From an uncultured Collinsella sp. (GTDB lineage Bacteria > Actinomycetota > Coriobacteriia > Coriobacteriales > Coriobacteriaceae): DNA of 7,228 bases. The stretch lies in assembly GCA_900545505.1 (NCBI GenBank), contig UQZC01000078.1, positions 1 to 7,228 on the forward strand, read 5' to 3'. Within the stretch, counting starts at the first letter, position 1. Each line of letters opens with the position of its first letter. Positions 1-6,069 of this stretch are shown here, piece after piece. The notes beneath the pieces are model-generated. The model was not told where the DNA came from and did no database searches. It saw nothing but the letters and a program-made list of their open reading frames with translations. The translations under genes and the position numbers were made by a program.

Positions 1-350
1 TCGTGCGTACCGCCATGGTCGAGGAGCTCGACAAGGACTATGTCCGTATGGCTCGTGGCGCCGGCGTTCCCGAGAAGGTCGTCGTCGGCATCAACGTTCT
101 TCGCAATGCGCTGATCACCCCGGTCACCACCCTCGGTCTTAAGATCGGTTACCTCATGGGCGGCGCCGTCGTCATCGAGGTTATCTTCAACCTCCCCGGC
201 ATGGGCACCGCGATTCTGCAGGGCGTTCAGGGCAACGAGGCGAACCTGGTTCAGGGCGTCGTCATCGTCGTTGCTCTCGCCTTCATCATCATCAACATCG
301 TGGTTGACATGCTCTACCTGCTCATCAACCCGCGCATCAGGACGGTGTAG
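1..350 (+). CDS. Dipeptide/oligopeptide ABC transporter permease, DppB-like (3' end only)
   Basis: This is the C-terminal part, about 115 residues, of an inner-membrane permease of the DppB/OppB type; the 5' end lies outside the window. The sequence shows the cytoplasmic coupling loop that contacts the ATPases: a stretch beginning LDKDYVRMARGAGVPE and continuing to LRNALITPV, the usual EAA-loop pattern of this family. A hydrophobic segment follows, then the conserved EVIFNLPGMG motif and a last membrane helix rich in V and I, ending NPRIRTV. The first in-frame GTG (nt 3) is only a Val codon inside the gene. The stop is TAG at 348-350, three bases before the next ATG, so the two genes form one operon. 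By family it would pair with the DppC-like subunit to form the channel of an importer. Peptide is the family's usual substrate, but the downstream sugar genes suggest a sugar ligand. Confidence 0.93.
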   Translation, partial: VRTAMVEELDKDYVRMARGAGVPEKVVVGINVLRNALITPVTTLGLKIGYLMGGAVVIEVIFNLPGMGTAILQGVQGNEANLVQGVVIVVALAFIIINIVVDMLYLLINPRIRTV

Positions 351-353
351 ATT

Positions 354-614
354 ATGGTAAAGATTCGAGAGAAGCAAACCGAGCAGCTCGAGAAGGCTGC
401 CTCCAAGGGGCTCAAGCTCGGTGGCTGGAAGAAGATGACGCTATCTTCTAAGATTGCCGCCGTCGTGCTGGTGCTGGTCGCCCTGACTGCGATCCTGGCG
501 CCCCTTCTTGCCCCCTATAGCCCGGTCGAGATTTTTACGGCTCCCCCTTCGGTACCGACGATAAGGGTCGCGACATTCTGTCGCGTATGCTCTACGGTGG
601 TCGTTACTCGCTGA
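354..614 (+). CDS. N-terminal fragment of DppC-like permease, cut off by a frameshift
   Basis: This frame encodes the start of the second permease. It has a charged cytoplasmic N-terminus (residues 1-30) and one membrane helix (about 31-52, beginning SSKIAAVVLVLV), then LAPYSPVEIFTA, which is typical of DppC just after its first helix. After about residue 63 the frame loses similarity to the family. The expected continuation, FGTDDKGRDILS, is encoded at 548-583 in the frame of the following ORF. The translated tail of about 23 residues (ending VVVTR) is therefore junk, and the frame stops at TGA 612-614. The start ATG at 354 has a weak ribosome-binding site (AGGACGG) and lies 3 nt after the dppB stop. 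This ORF and 587-2347 are two halves of one gene. The disruption may be a real mutation or a sequencing or assembly error. Confidence 0.8.
   Translation: MVKIREKQTEQLEKAASKGLKLGGWKKMTLSSKIAAVVLVLVALTAILAPLLAPYSPVEIFTAPPSVPTIRVATFCRVCSTVVVTR
530..553 (+). other. Frameshift / small deletion junction inside the fused permease-ATPase gene
   Basis: Good DppC similarity runs in one frame up to the Thr-Ala codons at 537-542 and resumes in the -1 frame at about 545 (PFGTDDKGRD). DppC-type proteins usually have roughly 19 residues between the APY and FGTD motifs; only about ten can be counted here. This points to loss of about ten codons plus one base (3n+1 nt), rather than a single-base slip. The family spacing is from memory, so the deletion size is inference. 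The frame change is directly visible. Confidence 0.75.
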
Positions 615-2347
615 TCATCGGCTTTGGTGCCACCGCCATGGCCCTGGTCTGCGGCTCGGTCGTGGGCGCCCTTGCAGCGGTTTCGCGCAAGGCCGTCTCC
701 GAGACGATCATGCGTATCTTGGACATCATCATGTCCATCCCGGGCATCGCCCTCGCGGCCGTCTTCGTTTCCATCCTGGGCAACTCCGTGCCGTCGATCA
801 TCTTCGCCATCGGCTTTATGTACACTCCGCAGATTGCCCGTATCGTGCGCGCCAACATCGTGTCCGAGTACGGCGAGGACTATGTTCGCGCGGTCATCGT
901 TTCCGGTGCCAAGGCTCCGTGGATTTTGATCAAGCATGTTCTGCGTAACTGCATCGCCCCGATCATGGTCTTCACCGTTACCCTGGTCGCCGACGCCATC
1001 ATCTTCGAGGCCTCGCTGACCTTCATCGGCGCTGGTATCCAGGAGCCCACTGCTACCTGGGGCAACATCCTCGCCGACGCCCGCGGCGGCGTGCTCGCTG
1101 GCCGTTGGTGGCAGGCGCTGTTCCCGGGCCTGGCCATCATGATCACCTGCCTGGCGCTCAACATCCTCTCCGAGGGCATTACCGACGCTATGGCCGCTGC
1201 CCCCTCCGCCGCCCTGGATCCGACCGATTCCTCCAAGCGTCGCGAGGCCGACCTGCTGGTCTCCGACCCCGTTCGCGCCTACAAGGAGCAGGCCCAGTCC
1301 CTCTCCGCTCGCCTTGGCGCCCTGCGCGATGTCGAGCTCAAGCGTGACGATCGCCACGTGCCCGACGAGTCCGTTGAGCCGATTCTCTCGGTCCGTGACT
1401 TCTGCATCCAGTTTGAGCATCACGGTGATATCAACGTCGTCGACCATGTCAACTTTGACGTTCGTCCTGGTCAGACCATGGGCCTGGTGGGCGAGTCCGG
1501 TTGCGGTAAGTCCATCACCACGCTGGCCATCATGGGCCTGACCGACGATGACGAGCATCTTTCCGGCGAGGTTCTCTGGGAGGGTCGCGACCTGCTCAAG
1601 ATGAGCAAGAAGGAGTGGTTCGGCCTGCGCGGTACCGATATCGCTATGGTCTATCAGGACGCCCTGTCCTCGCTCAACCCCTCCATGCTCATCTCTGCCC
1701 AGATGAAGCAGCTCACCAAGCGCGGCGGAACCCGCAGCGCCGAGGAGCTCCTGGAGCTCGTCGGCCTCGATCCCAAGCGCACGCTCGAGAGCTATCCGCA
1801 CGAGCTTTCCGGCGGCCAGCGTCAGCGTGTCCTGATCGCTATGGCCCTTACCCGCGACCCCAAGCTGGTCATCTGCGACGAGCCCACGACCGCTCTGGAC
1901 GTTACCGTCCAGAAGCAGGTCATCAAGCTGCTCAACGATCTTCAGGCCAAGCTCGGCTTTGCCATGATCTTCGTTTCGCATGACCTGGCTCTGGTCGCCG
2001 AGGTTGCCCATAACATCACGGTTATGTACGCTGGCCAGGTTATCGAGCAGGCACCCACCAAGGAGCTGCTCACCAACCCGATCCACGAGTACACCCGCGG
2101 TCTTCTGGGTTCCGTTCTGTCCATCGAGAGCGGTTCGGGTCGCCTGCACCAGGTGCCCGGCGCCGTTCCGAGCCCGCGCGATTTCCCCAAGGGCGATCGC
2201 TTCGCGCCCCGCTCGAGCCATCCGCGTATTGGCCTGGACACCCGTCCGGTCTTCAAGCGCGTGCCCGGCACCGAGCACTTCTATTCCGAGCTCCCCGACG
2301 AGGTGCTCAAGGCAAATGGTTTGACCCCTCACGCGGAGGTGATGTAG
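587..2347 (+). CDS. DppC-like permease fused to DppD-like ATPase (lacks its N-terminal helix because of the frameshift)
   Basis: The ORF has 586 residues and two domains. Residues 1 to about 205 are the rest of a DppC-type permease, with several membrane helices, the coupling loop (YGEDYVRAVIVSGAKAP to VLRNC) and the conserved FIGAGIQEPTATWGN and WWQALFPGLAI motifs. A charged linker (about 206-260) follows. Residues from about 262 are a DppD-type ATPase: Walker A GESGCGKS 302-309, Q-loop near VYQDALSSLNPS, signature LSGGQ 407-411, Walker B ending D431-E432, D-loop D438 and switch His465. The C-terminal oligo_HPY region is present (LHQVPGAVPSPRDFPKGDRF) but lacks the cysteines usual there. ATG 587 is the first start codon after the upstream stop of this frame at 518-520, but the homology already begins at about 548 (FGTDDKGRD) and no good ribosome-binding site precedes 587. 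The native start is therefore probably 354, in the other frame. Permease-ATPase fusions of this kind are known in Dpp-type importers, so the fusion itself looks genuine. If the frameshift is real, the importer may be impaired. Confidence 0.92.
   Translation: MLYGGRYSLIIGFGATAMALVCGSVVGALAAVSRKAVSETIMRILDIIMSIPGIALAAVFVSILGNSVPSIIFAIGFMYTPQIARIVRANIVSEYGEDYVRAVIVSGAKAPWILIKHVLRNCIAPIMVFTVTLVADAIIFEASLTFIGAGIQEPTATWGNILADARGGVLAGRWWQALFPGLAIMITCLALNILSEGITDAMAAAPSAALDPTDSSKRREADLLVSDPVRAYKEQAQSLSARLGALRDVELKRDDRHVPDESVEPILSVRDFCIQFEHHGDINVVDHVNFDVRPGQTMGLVGESGCGKSITTLAIMGLTDDDEHLSGEVLWEGRDLLKMSKKEWFGLRGTDIAMVYQDALSSLNPSMLISAQMKQLTKRGGTRSAEELLELVGLDPKRTLESYPHELSGGQRQRVLIAMALTRDPKLVICDEPTTALDVTVQKQVIKLLNDLQAKLGFAMIFVSHDLALVAEVAHNITVMYAGQVIEQAPTKELLTNPIHEYTRGLLGSVLSIESGSGRLHQVPGAVPSPRDFPKGDRFAPRSSHPRIGLDTRPVFKRVPGTEHFYSELPDEVLKANGLTPHAEVM
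2335..2343 (+). promoter_or_regulatory. Strong Shine-Dalgarno for the DppF-like ATPase, inside the preceding gene
   Basis: GGAGGTGAT is nearly a full complement of the 16S rRNA 3' end. It lies in the last codons of the upstream gene, about 7 nt (measured from GGAGGT) before the ATG at 2348, which directly follows the TAG at 2345-2347. It fixes the start and implies translational coupling of the two ATPases. Confidence 0.85.
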
Positions 2348-3175
2348 ATGAGCGAGACCGCAGTCAACGGCGTCGAGCCGATCATCTTCCTTGATGACGT
2401 CCACGTCACCTTTAGGACCCGTACCGGCTCGATTCTGCACCCCAACCTGGTTCACGCCGTCCAGGGTGTAACGATTAAGCTCATGCCCGGTCAGACGATC
2501 GGCATCGTCGGCGAGTCCGGTTGCGGTAAGTCCACCACCGCCAACGTCATGTGCGGCCTGCAGGCCCCCACGAGCGGCAAGGTCTACTTTAAGGGCAAGG
2601 ACGTTACCAAACGTACCGCCGAGGACCGTCGCCACATGGGTCGCGTCATCTCGGTCGTGTTCCAGAACCCGGCCACGGCGCTCAATCCCCGCATGGTCGT
2701 TCGCGAGCAGCTGCTCGACCCCATGCGCGTCCACAACCTGGGTACCGAGGCCGAGCAGGAGAAGCGCGTCAAGGAGCTCCTGGAGCTCACCGGTCTGCCC
2801 AGCTCCGCCGCCGAGGTTCTTCCCGGTCAGCTTTCGGGCGGCCAGCGTCAGCGCGTCGCAATTGCCCGTGCCCTGTCGCTGAACCCCGATGCCATCATCG
2901 CCGACGAGCCCACCTCGGCTCTGGACGTTTCGGTCCGCGCACAGATTCTGAACCTGTTGACCGACCTTAAGAAGGAGCTCGGCCTGGCCATGGTGTTCAT
3001 CAGCCATGACATCCAGACGGTCCGCTATATCTCTGACGACATCATCGTTATGAATGGCGGCAGGATCGTCGAGCAGGGCGAGGCCAAGCAGGTCTTCCAG
3101 CACCCCCAGGACCCCTACACCAAGATGCTGCTCGGCGCTGCGCCGTCGCTGCTGCATCCCAAGCTCGGCGAGTAG
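2348..3175 (+). CDS. Oligopeptide-type ABC transporter ATP-binding protein, DppF-like
   Basis: This 275-residue cytoplasmic ATPase is the second nucleotide-binding subunit of the importer and would form a heterodimer with the ATPase half of the preceding fusion. Visible motifs are Walker A GESGCGKST at 55-63, a Q-loop in VVFQNPATALNP, signature LSGGQ at 162-166, Walker B AIIADEP with D186-E187, the D-loop in SALDVS, and switch His220 in SHD. The C-terminus stops soon after the YTKMLLGAAPSLLHP segment, so the protein is shorter than typical DppF (about 330 residues) and lacks the full oligo_HPY domain. The start directly abuts the upstream stop and has an excellent ribosome-binding site. It is the last transporter gene in the window; a GC hairpin follows the stop. 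Confidence 0.95.
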   Translation: MSETAVNGVEPIIFLDDVHVTFRTRTGSILHPNLVHAVQGVTIKLMPGQTIGIVGESGCGKSTTANVMCGLQAPTSGKVYFKGKDVTKRTAEDRRHMGRVISVVFQNPATALNPRMVVREQLLDPMRVHNLGTEAEQEKRVKELLELTGLPSSAAEVLPGQLSGGQRQRVAIARALSLNPDAIIADEPTSALDVSVRAQILNLLTDLKKELGLAMVFISHDIQTVRYISDDIIVMNGGRIVEQGEAKQVFQHPQDPYTKMLLGAAPSLLHPKLGE

Positions 3176-3191
3176 CCTCGCTTTCCCTCCC

Positions 3192-3219
3192 GTGCGCCCG
3201 GTTCCCTTGCCGGGCGCAC
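3192..3219 (+). terminator. Perfect 10-bp GC hairpin after the transporter genes (attenuator or weak terminator)
   Basis: GTGCGCCCGG (3192-3201) and CCGGGCGCAC (3210-3219) form a perfect stem with an 8-nt loop, 17 nt after the DppF-like stop. No T-run follows (the next bases are CTCCGTTGCG), so it does not match a standard Rho-independent terminator. It may stabilise the upstream mRNA end or partly reduce transcription into the esterase genes. Confidence 0.5.
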
Positions 3220-3255
3220 CTCCGTTGCGATTTCGAAAGGTTGGGTTCACGAGCC

Positions 3256-4233
3256 ATGCCAAGTGCTCAGGAGCTACAACATCAATTTGGTGAATATCGA
3301 GGCGCCATGCCCCGTCCATCAGATTTCGATCTCTTTTGGAAGGATCGCATGGCCGAGGCCGACGCCGTCGGGCTTGACTATGCGATCGAGACGGCATCGG
3401 TCACCGATGCCGCGACCTGCCAGCTTTTCGACCTCTGGTATACCGGCATGTGTGGCGCGCGCCTGCATGCCAAGTACCTTAAACCCGTCTCGGACGAGCC
3501 CGTGCCATTGGTACTTCAGTTCCATGGGTATCCGGGTGCAAGCCGCAGCTGGTTTGAGCAGGCGTCGTTTGCGGGCATGGGCATGGCACTCATCGCCCTC
3601 GACTGCCCCGGCCAAGGAGGTCCCTCCGAGGACATTGGTGGATTTGAGGGCACAACGGTTGCCGGGCATATCGTCGCCGGTATCGACGGCGACCCTGCCA
3701 ACCTCTACTATGTCCGCTTGCACCAAGATATTCGCATCCTGTGCCGCATCGTTCGCGAGCTCGAGGGCATCGATCTTGCGCGTGTGTTTGTGAACGGCGC
3801 GTCGCAGGGCGGCGGTTTGGGCATTGCGACCTGTGCGCTTAACAGCGAGCTTATCAATCGCGCTGCCATCCTCTATCCCTTCCTGTCAGATTTCCGCCTG
3901 GTCTGGGATTTGGATGCCGACGACATTGCCTACGAGGGCCTGCGCTATTGGTCTCGCTGGTTTGACGAGGACTCGACTCGTATTGACGAAGCCTATGCCA
4001 AGCTGGCGTACTTCGATTCCAAGAACTTTGCCCCTATGGTCAAATGCCCCGTGCTGTTTGGCACCGGCACAGCCGATATCGTCTGTCCGCCAGCGACGCA
4101 GTTTGCGGTCTATAACAACCTGACCTGCGAAAAGCGTCATGAGTTCTTTGAAGGCTTTGGCCACGAGGAGATTCAGGATTTTGACGATCTGATCATTCCG
4201 TTTTTCTGCAAGGGAGGGGAGGCTCATGTCTAA
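3256..4233 (+). CDS. CE7 family carbohydrate esterase (acetyl-xylan esterase / cephalosporin-C deacetylase-like)
   Basis: This is a 325-residue alpha/beta-hydrolase that by family removes O-acetyl groups from sugars; it has no signal peptide and so should act in the cytoplasm on imported substrate. The N-terminus (QHQFGEYRGAMPRPSDFDLFW) matches the family's opening motif and supports ATG 3256. A TTG at 3241 directly abuts the AAAGG sequence (3236-3240), so it cannot use it; the ATG is about 15 nt from that site, which is rather long. Catalytic elements are the nucleophile Ser183 in GASQGG, Asp274 in ADIVCPP, and His303-Glu304 in FGHEE. The oxyanion region FHGYPG is present. The family RGQ motif reads Pro118-Gly-Gln, so the usual arginine is missing. 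Length and triad spacing are normal for CE7, whose members often form hexamers. The stop overlaps the next gene by 8 nt. The physiological substrate cannot be read from sequence; an O-acetylated sugar, perhaps sialic acid, is inferred from the neighbours. Confidence 0.92.
   Translation: MPSAQELQHQFGEYRGAMPRPSDFDLFWKDRMAEADAVGLDYAIETASVTDAATCQLFDLWYTGMCGARLHAKYLKPVSDEPVPLVLQFHGYPGASRSWFEQASFAGMGMALIALDCPGQGGPSEDIGGFEGTTVAGHIVAGIDGDPANLYYVRLHQDIRILCRIVRELEGIDLARVFVNGASQGGGLGIATCALNSELINRAAILYPFLSDFRLVWDLDADDIAYEGLRYWSRWFDEDSTRIDEAYAKLAYFDSKNFAPMVKCPVLFGTGTADIVCPPATQFAVYNNLTCEKRHEFFEGFGHEEIQDFDDLIIPFFCKGGEAHV
4211..4222 (+). promoter_or_regulatory. Purine-rich ribosome-binding site within the esterase 3' end
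   Basis: AGGGAGGGGAGG lies just before ATG 4226, inside the last codons of the CE7 gene. Together with the 8-nt ATG/TAA overlap (4226-4233) it supports the start of the second gene and coupled translation of the pair. Confidence 0.75.
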
Positions 4234-5077
4234 GTGCGAGAGCAATGTTGACGAGCTGATTGTCCCCGGGCTCGTGGGAATTCCTGGAACGGTTTCGTCA
4301 AGGCTCGCAGAATATCGGGACTGGCGCGGTGATGTCCAAGCAGATGTTTCTGATTTAGAGACATGCGCTTCGAATCTTGAGATTCAAGGCCTGGCCATTA
4401 CGGCGATTGACTTTGTTAACCCCTGCGCCCGTTACTCGGAGGTTTCCTTTGAGCTCGGTGACCATGCGGTCCACGCTCGTTTGATTGAGCCTGTTGGTCG
4501 TGCCCGAGTATCTGAGCGCGTGCCGCTGTGCCTGATGTTCCACGACATCGATCGGCCTGTGCGCGGCTGGCATCACATGACGAGATTTGCCGCCATGGGA
4601 TATGCCGTGCTTGCACTGGATGACGATGTTGCTGGTGCGGACGACCTGCAGCGGGGGATTTCTTCGCCCACTTTTGTCGAGCGCGTCCGTTGGGGTTGCG
4701 CGCTGGCGAAGGTGGCGCGCAATCTTGATGGCATGGACCCCGACCGCATCTTTGCATGGGGCGAGGGTCTTGGCGGCGGAGTCGCGCTGGCGGTTTCTGC
4801 TCTGGACGAGCGGGGTCTCGCCTGCACGGCGGTTGCCAATCCAATTCCCGGTGGCCTTGAGGCGCTGTCGTCTCGGGTGCGCGGATCGGTTCTCATGGGC
4901 ACATCGCTTATGGATGCCGCGAGCGACCCCAAGGGCCAGTTTGCCGTATTCAACGGTCTTGAGTGTGACCGGAGGCATATCATCTATGCCAAATACGCTC
5001 ACGAGCGCATCAATGCGTTCGAAAACGAAGTCGTCGACTTCTTTAACCAAACGTTCTACCCGTGTTCTTTGGCCTAG
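4226..5077 (+). CDS. Degenerate CE7-like alpha/beta-hydrolase paralogue, probable pseudoesterase
   Basis: This 283-residue protein is a divergent relative of the preceding esterase. Several blocks align by eye: LMFHDIDRPVRGW against LQFHGYPGASRSW, MGYAVLALD against MGMALIALD, WGEGLGGGVALAVSALD against NGASQGGGLGIATCALN, and GQFAVFNGL against TQFAVYNNL. The nucleophile serine is Gly181, the following Gln is Leu182, and the oxyanion Tyr and the GQGG motif are lost. Asp230 and His259 are retained with exactly the same 29-residue spacing as in the active neighbour. The distance from nucleophile position to Asp is 49 residues rather than 91, so about 42 residues are missing between them. The frame is intact and well positioned, so it does not look like a decaying pseudogene. 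It is probably catalytically inactive in the CE7 manner and may be a structural or regulatory partner of the upstream enzyme, which is inference. Codon use is less biased than in the transporter genes. Confidence 0.8.
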   Translation: MSKCESNVDELIVPGLVGIPGTVSSRLAEYRDWRGDVQADVSDLETCASNLEIQGLAITAIDFVNPCARYSEVSFELGDHAVHARLIEPVGRARVSERVPLCLMFHDIDRPVRGWHHMTRFAAMGYAVLALDDDVAGADDLQRGISSPTFVERVRWGCALAKVARNLDGMDPDRIFAWGEGLGGGVALAVSALDERGLACTAVANPIPGGLEALSSRVRGSVLMGTSLMDAASDPKGQFAVFNGLECDRRHIIYAKYAHERINAFENEVVDFFNQTFYPCSLA

Positions 5078-5103
5078 ACGGCCTGGACACTGCCAACAAG
5101 AGT

Positions 5104-5122
5104 GGGCGGCATAGGGCTGCCC
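5104..5122 (+). other. Intercistronic stem-loop before the aldolase gene
   Basis: GGGCGGC (5104-5110) can pair with GCTGCCC (5116-5122), with one G-T wobble and a 5-nt loop, in the 68-nt gap between the pseudoesterase and the aldolase. No T-run follows. It may be an mRNA processing or stability element; no function can be shown. Confidence 0.3.
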
Positions 5123-5133
5123 GCCAGACAACT

Positions 5134-5139
5134 AAGGAG
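5134..5139 (+). promoter_or_regulatory. Shine-Dalgarno fixing the GTG start of the aldolase
   Basis: AAGGAG lies 6 nt before GTG 5146. The frame is open further upstream to a GTG at 5062, but that would overlap the preceding gene and add 28 residues without family similarity, so 5146 is chosen. Confidence 0.85.
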
Positions 5140-5145
5140 ATTCTT

Positions 5146-6066
5146 GTGGCAACTCAGAAATTCACCGGCGTTATCCCTCCCGTCGTTGTTCCCGATACCG
5201 AAGACCACCAGCTCGATGTTGCCTCCTTTGAGCGCAGCATCAACCGCATGATCGATGCCGGCGTCGATGGCTTGTTCTTCCTGGGCTCCTCGGGCGAGGT
5301 CGTCTTCTCCACCGACGAGCGTCGCCGTCAGATCATCGCCGAGGCCGTCCGTATCGTCGACCACCGCGTTCCCGTTCTGGTCGGCATCATCGACACCGAG
5401 ACCGAGCGCATGATCGAGCACGGTAAGGTCGCTCAGGAGCTGGGCGCCGATGCGCTTGTCGCCACCTGCCCGTTCTATGCCCTGCAGGGCATGACCGAGG
5501 TCGAGGAGCACTTCCGCATCCTGCATGAGGAACTCGACCTGCCCATCTTCGCCTACGACATTCCCGTGTGTGTCCACACCAAGCTCCCTTGGAAGCTCCT
5601 TGCCAAGCTCGGTGCCGAGGGCGTTCTGGCCGGCGTCAAGGATTCCTCGGGTGATGACATCTCGTTCCGCTACCTCGTTCAGGAGAACGAGAAGAACGGC
5701 CATCCGATGAGCATTCTCACCGGTCACGAGGTTGTTGTCGACGGCGCCTACCTCGGTGGCGCCGACGGTTCCGTCCCGGGTCTCGCCAACGTTGAGCCCG
5801 AGGGCTACGTGCGTCAGTGGAAGGCCGCTCAGGCTGGTGACTGGGCTACCGTCAAGGCCGAGCAGGACCGCCTCAATGAGATTTCGCACATCTGGGATGT
5901 CACCTCGGGCGTCCAGGGCTATGCCGGTGGCGTCGGCGCCTTCAAGACCGCTATGAACCTCATGGGCATCTTCGACAGCCCGACCATGCCGCGCCCGGTG
6001 AAGGCCATGACCGGCGAGAACGTCGAGGCTATTAAGAAGGTCCTCCAGGACAACGGTCTCCTGTAA
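5146..6066 (+). CDS. DapA/NanA-superfamily class I aldolase (dihydrodipicolinate synthase / N-acetylneuraminate lyase family)
   Basis: This 306-residue TIM-barrel lyase would form a Schiff base with pyruvate in the cytoplasm. Family elements are the N-terminal GVIPPVVVP strand, the GSSGE carboxylate-binding motif (47-51), Tyr137 in YDIP, and Schiff-base Lys165 in GVKDSSGD; the Tyr and Lys positions equal those of E. coli NanA (297 residues). Substrate-specific residues are unusual. The Arg that DapA carries after YNxPGR is absent (the sequence here is VCVHTK). NanA's GYDE substrate motif is GHEV, and the later GST motif is replaced by SVPGLANV, which looks more like DapA. It is therefore neither a textbook DapA nor a textbook NanA. 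Position beside a NanK-like kinase, an esterase and an importer suggests a catabolic lyase for sialic acid or a related 2-keto-3-deoxy sugar acid. The start uses GTG with AAGGAG. Confidence 0.88.
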   Translation: MATQKFTGVIPPVVVPDTEDHQLDVASFERSINRMIDAGVDGLFFLGSSGEVVFSTDERRRQIIAEAVRIVDHRVPVLVGIIDTETERMIEHGKVAQELGADALVATCPFYALQGMTEVEEHFRILHEELDLPIFAYDIPVCVHTKLPWKLLAKLGAEGVLAGVKDSSGDDISFRYLVQENEKNGHPMSILTGHEVVVDGAYLGGADGSVPGLANVEPEGYVRQWKAAQAGDWATVKAEQDRLNEISHIWDVTSGVQGYAGGVGAFKTAMNLMGIFDSPTMPRPVKAMTGENVEAIKKVLQDNGLL

Positions 6067-6069
6067 AGC

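Noticed and set aside
3241..3255. TTG 3241 as start of the CE7 esterase
   Set aside because: It directly abuts the AAAGG sequence, leaving no spacer, and adds residues beyond the usual CE7 N-terminus; ATG 3256 fits better.
515..3397. 960-residue open frame on the minus strand
   Set aside because: It lies opposite the well-supported ABC genes, has no recognisable domain and is rich in D, G, H, L and R, as expected from antisense reading of GC-biased codons.
4226..5077. Calling the second esterase gene a decaying pseudogene
   Set aside because: The frame is complete, has its own ribosome-binding site and keeps Asp/His spacing; an intact but inactive protein explains it better.
4355..5131. 258-residue minus-strand open frame opposite the pseudoesterase
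   Set aside because: The plus-strand frame has a good ribosome-binding site, operon overlap and visible CE7 homology; the minus frame has none of these.
5062..5145. Longer aldolase start at GTG 5062
   Set aside because: It overlaps the preceding gene and adds 28 residues without family similarity; GTG 5146 has AAGGAG at proper spacing.
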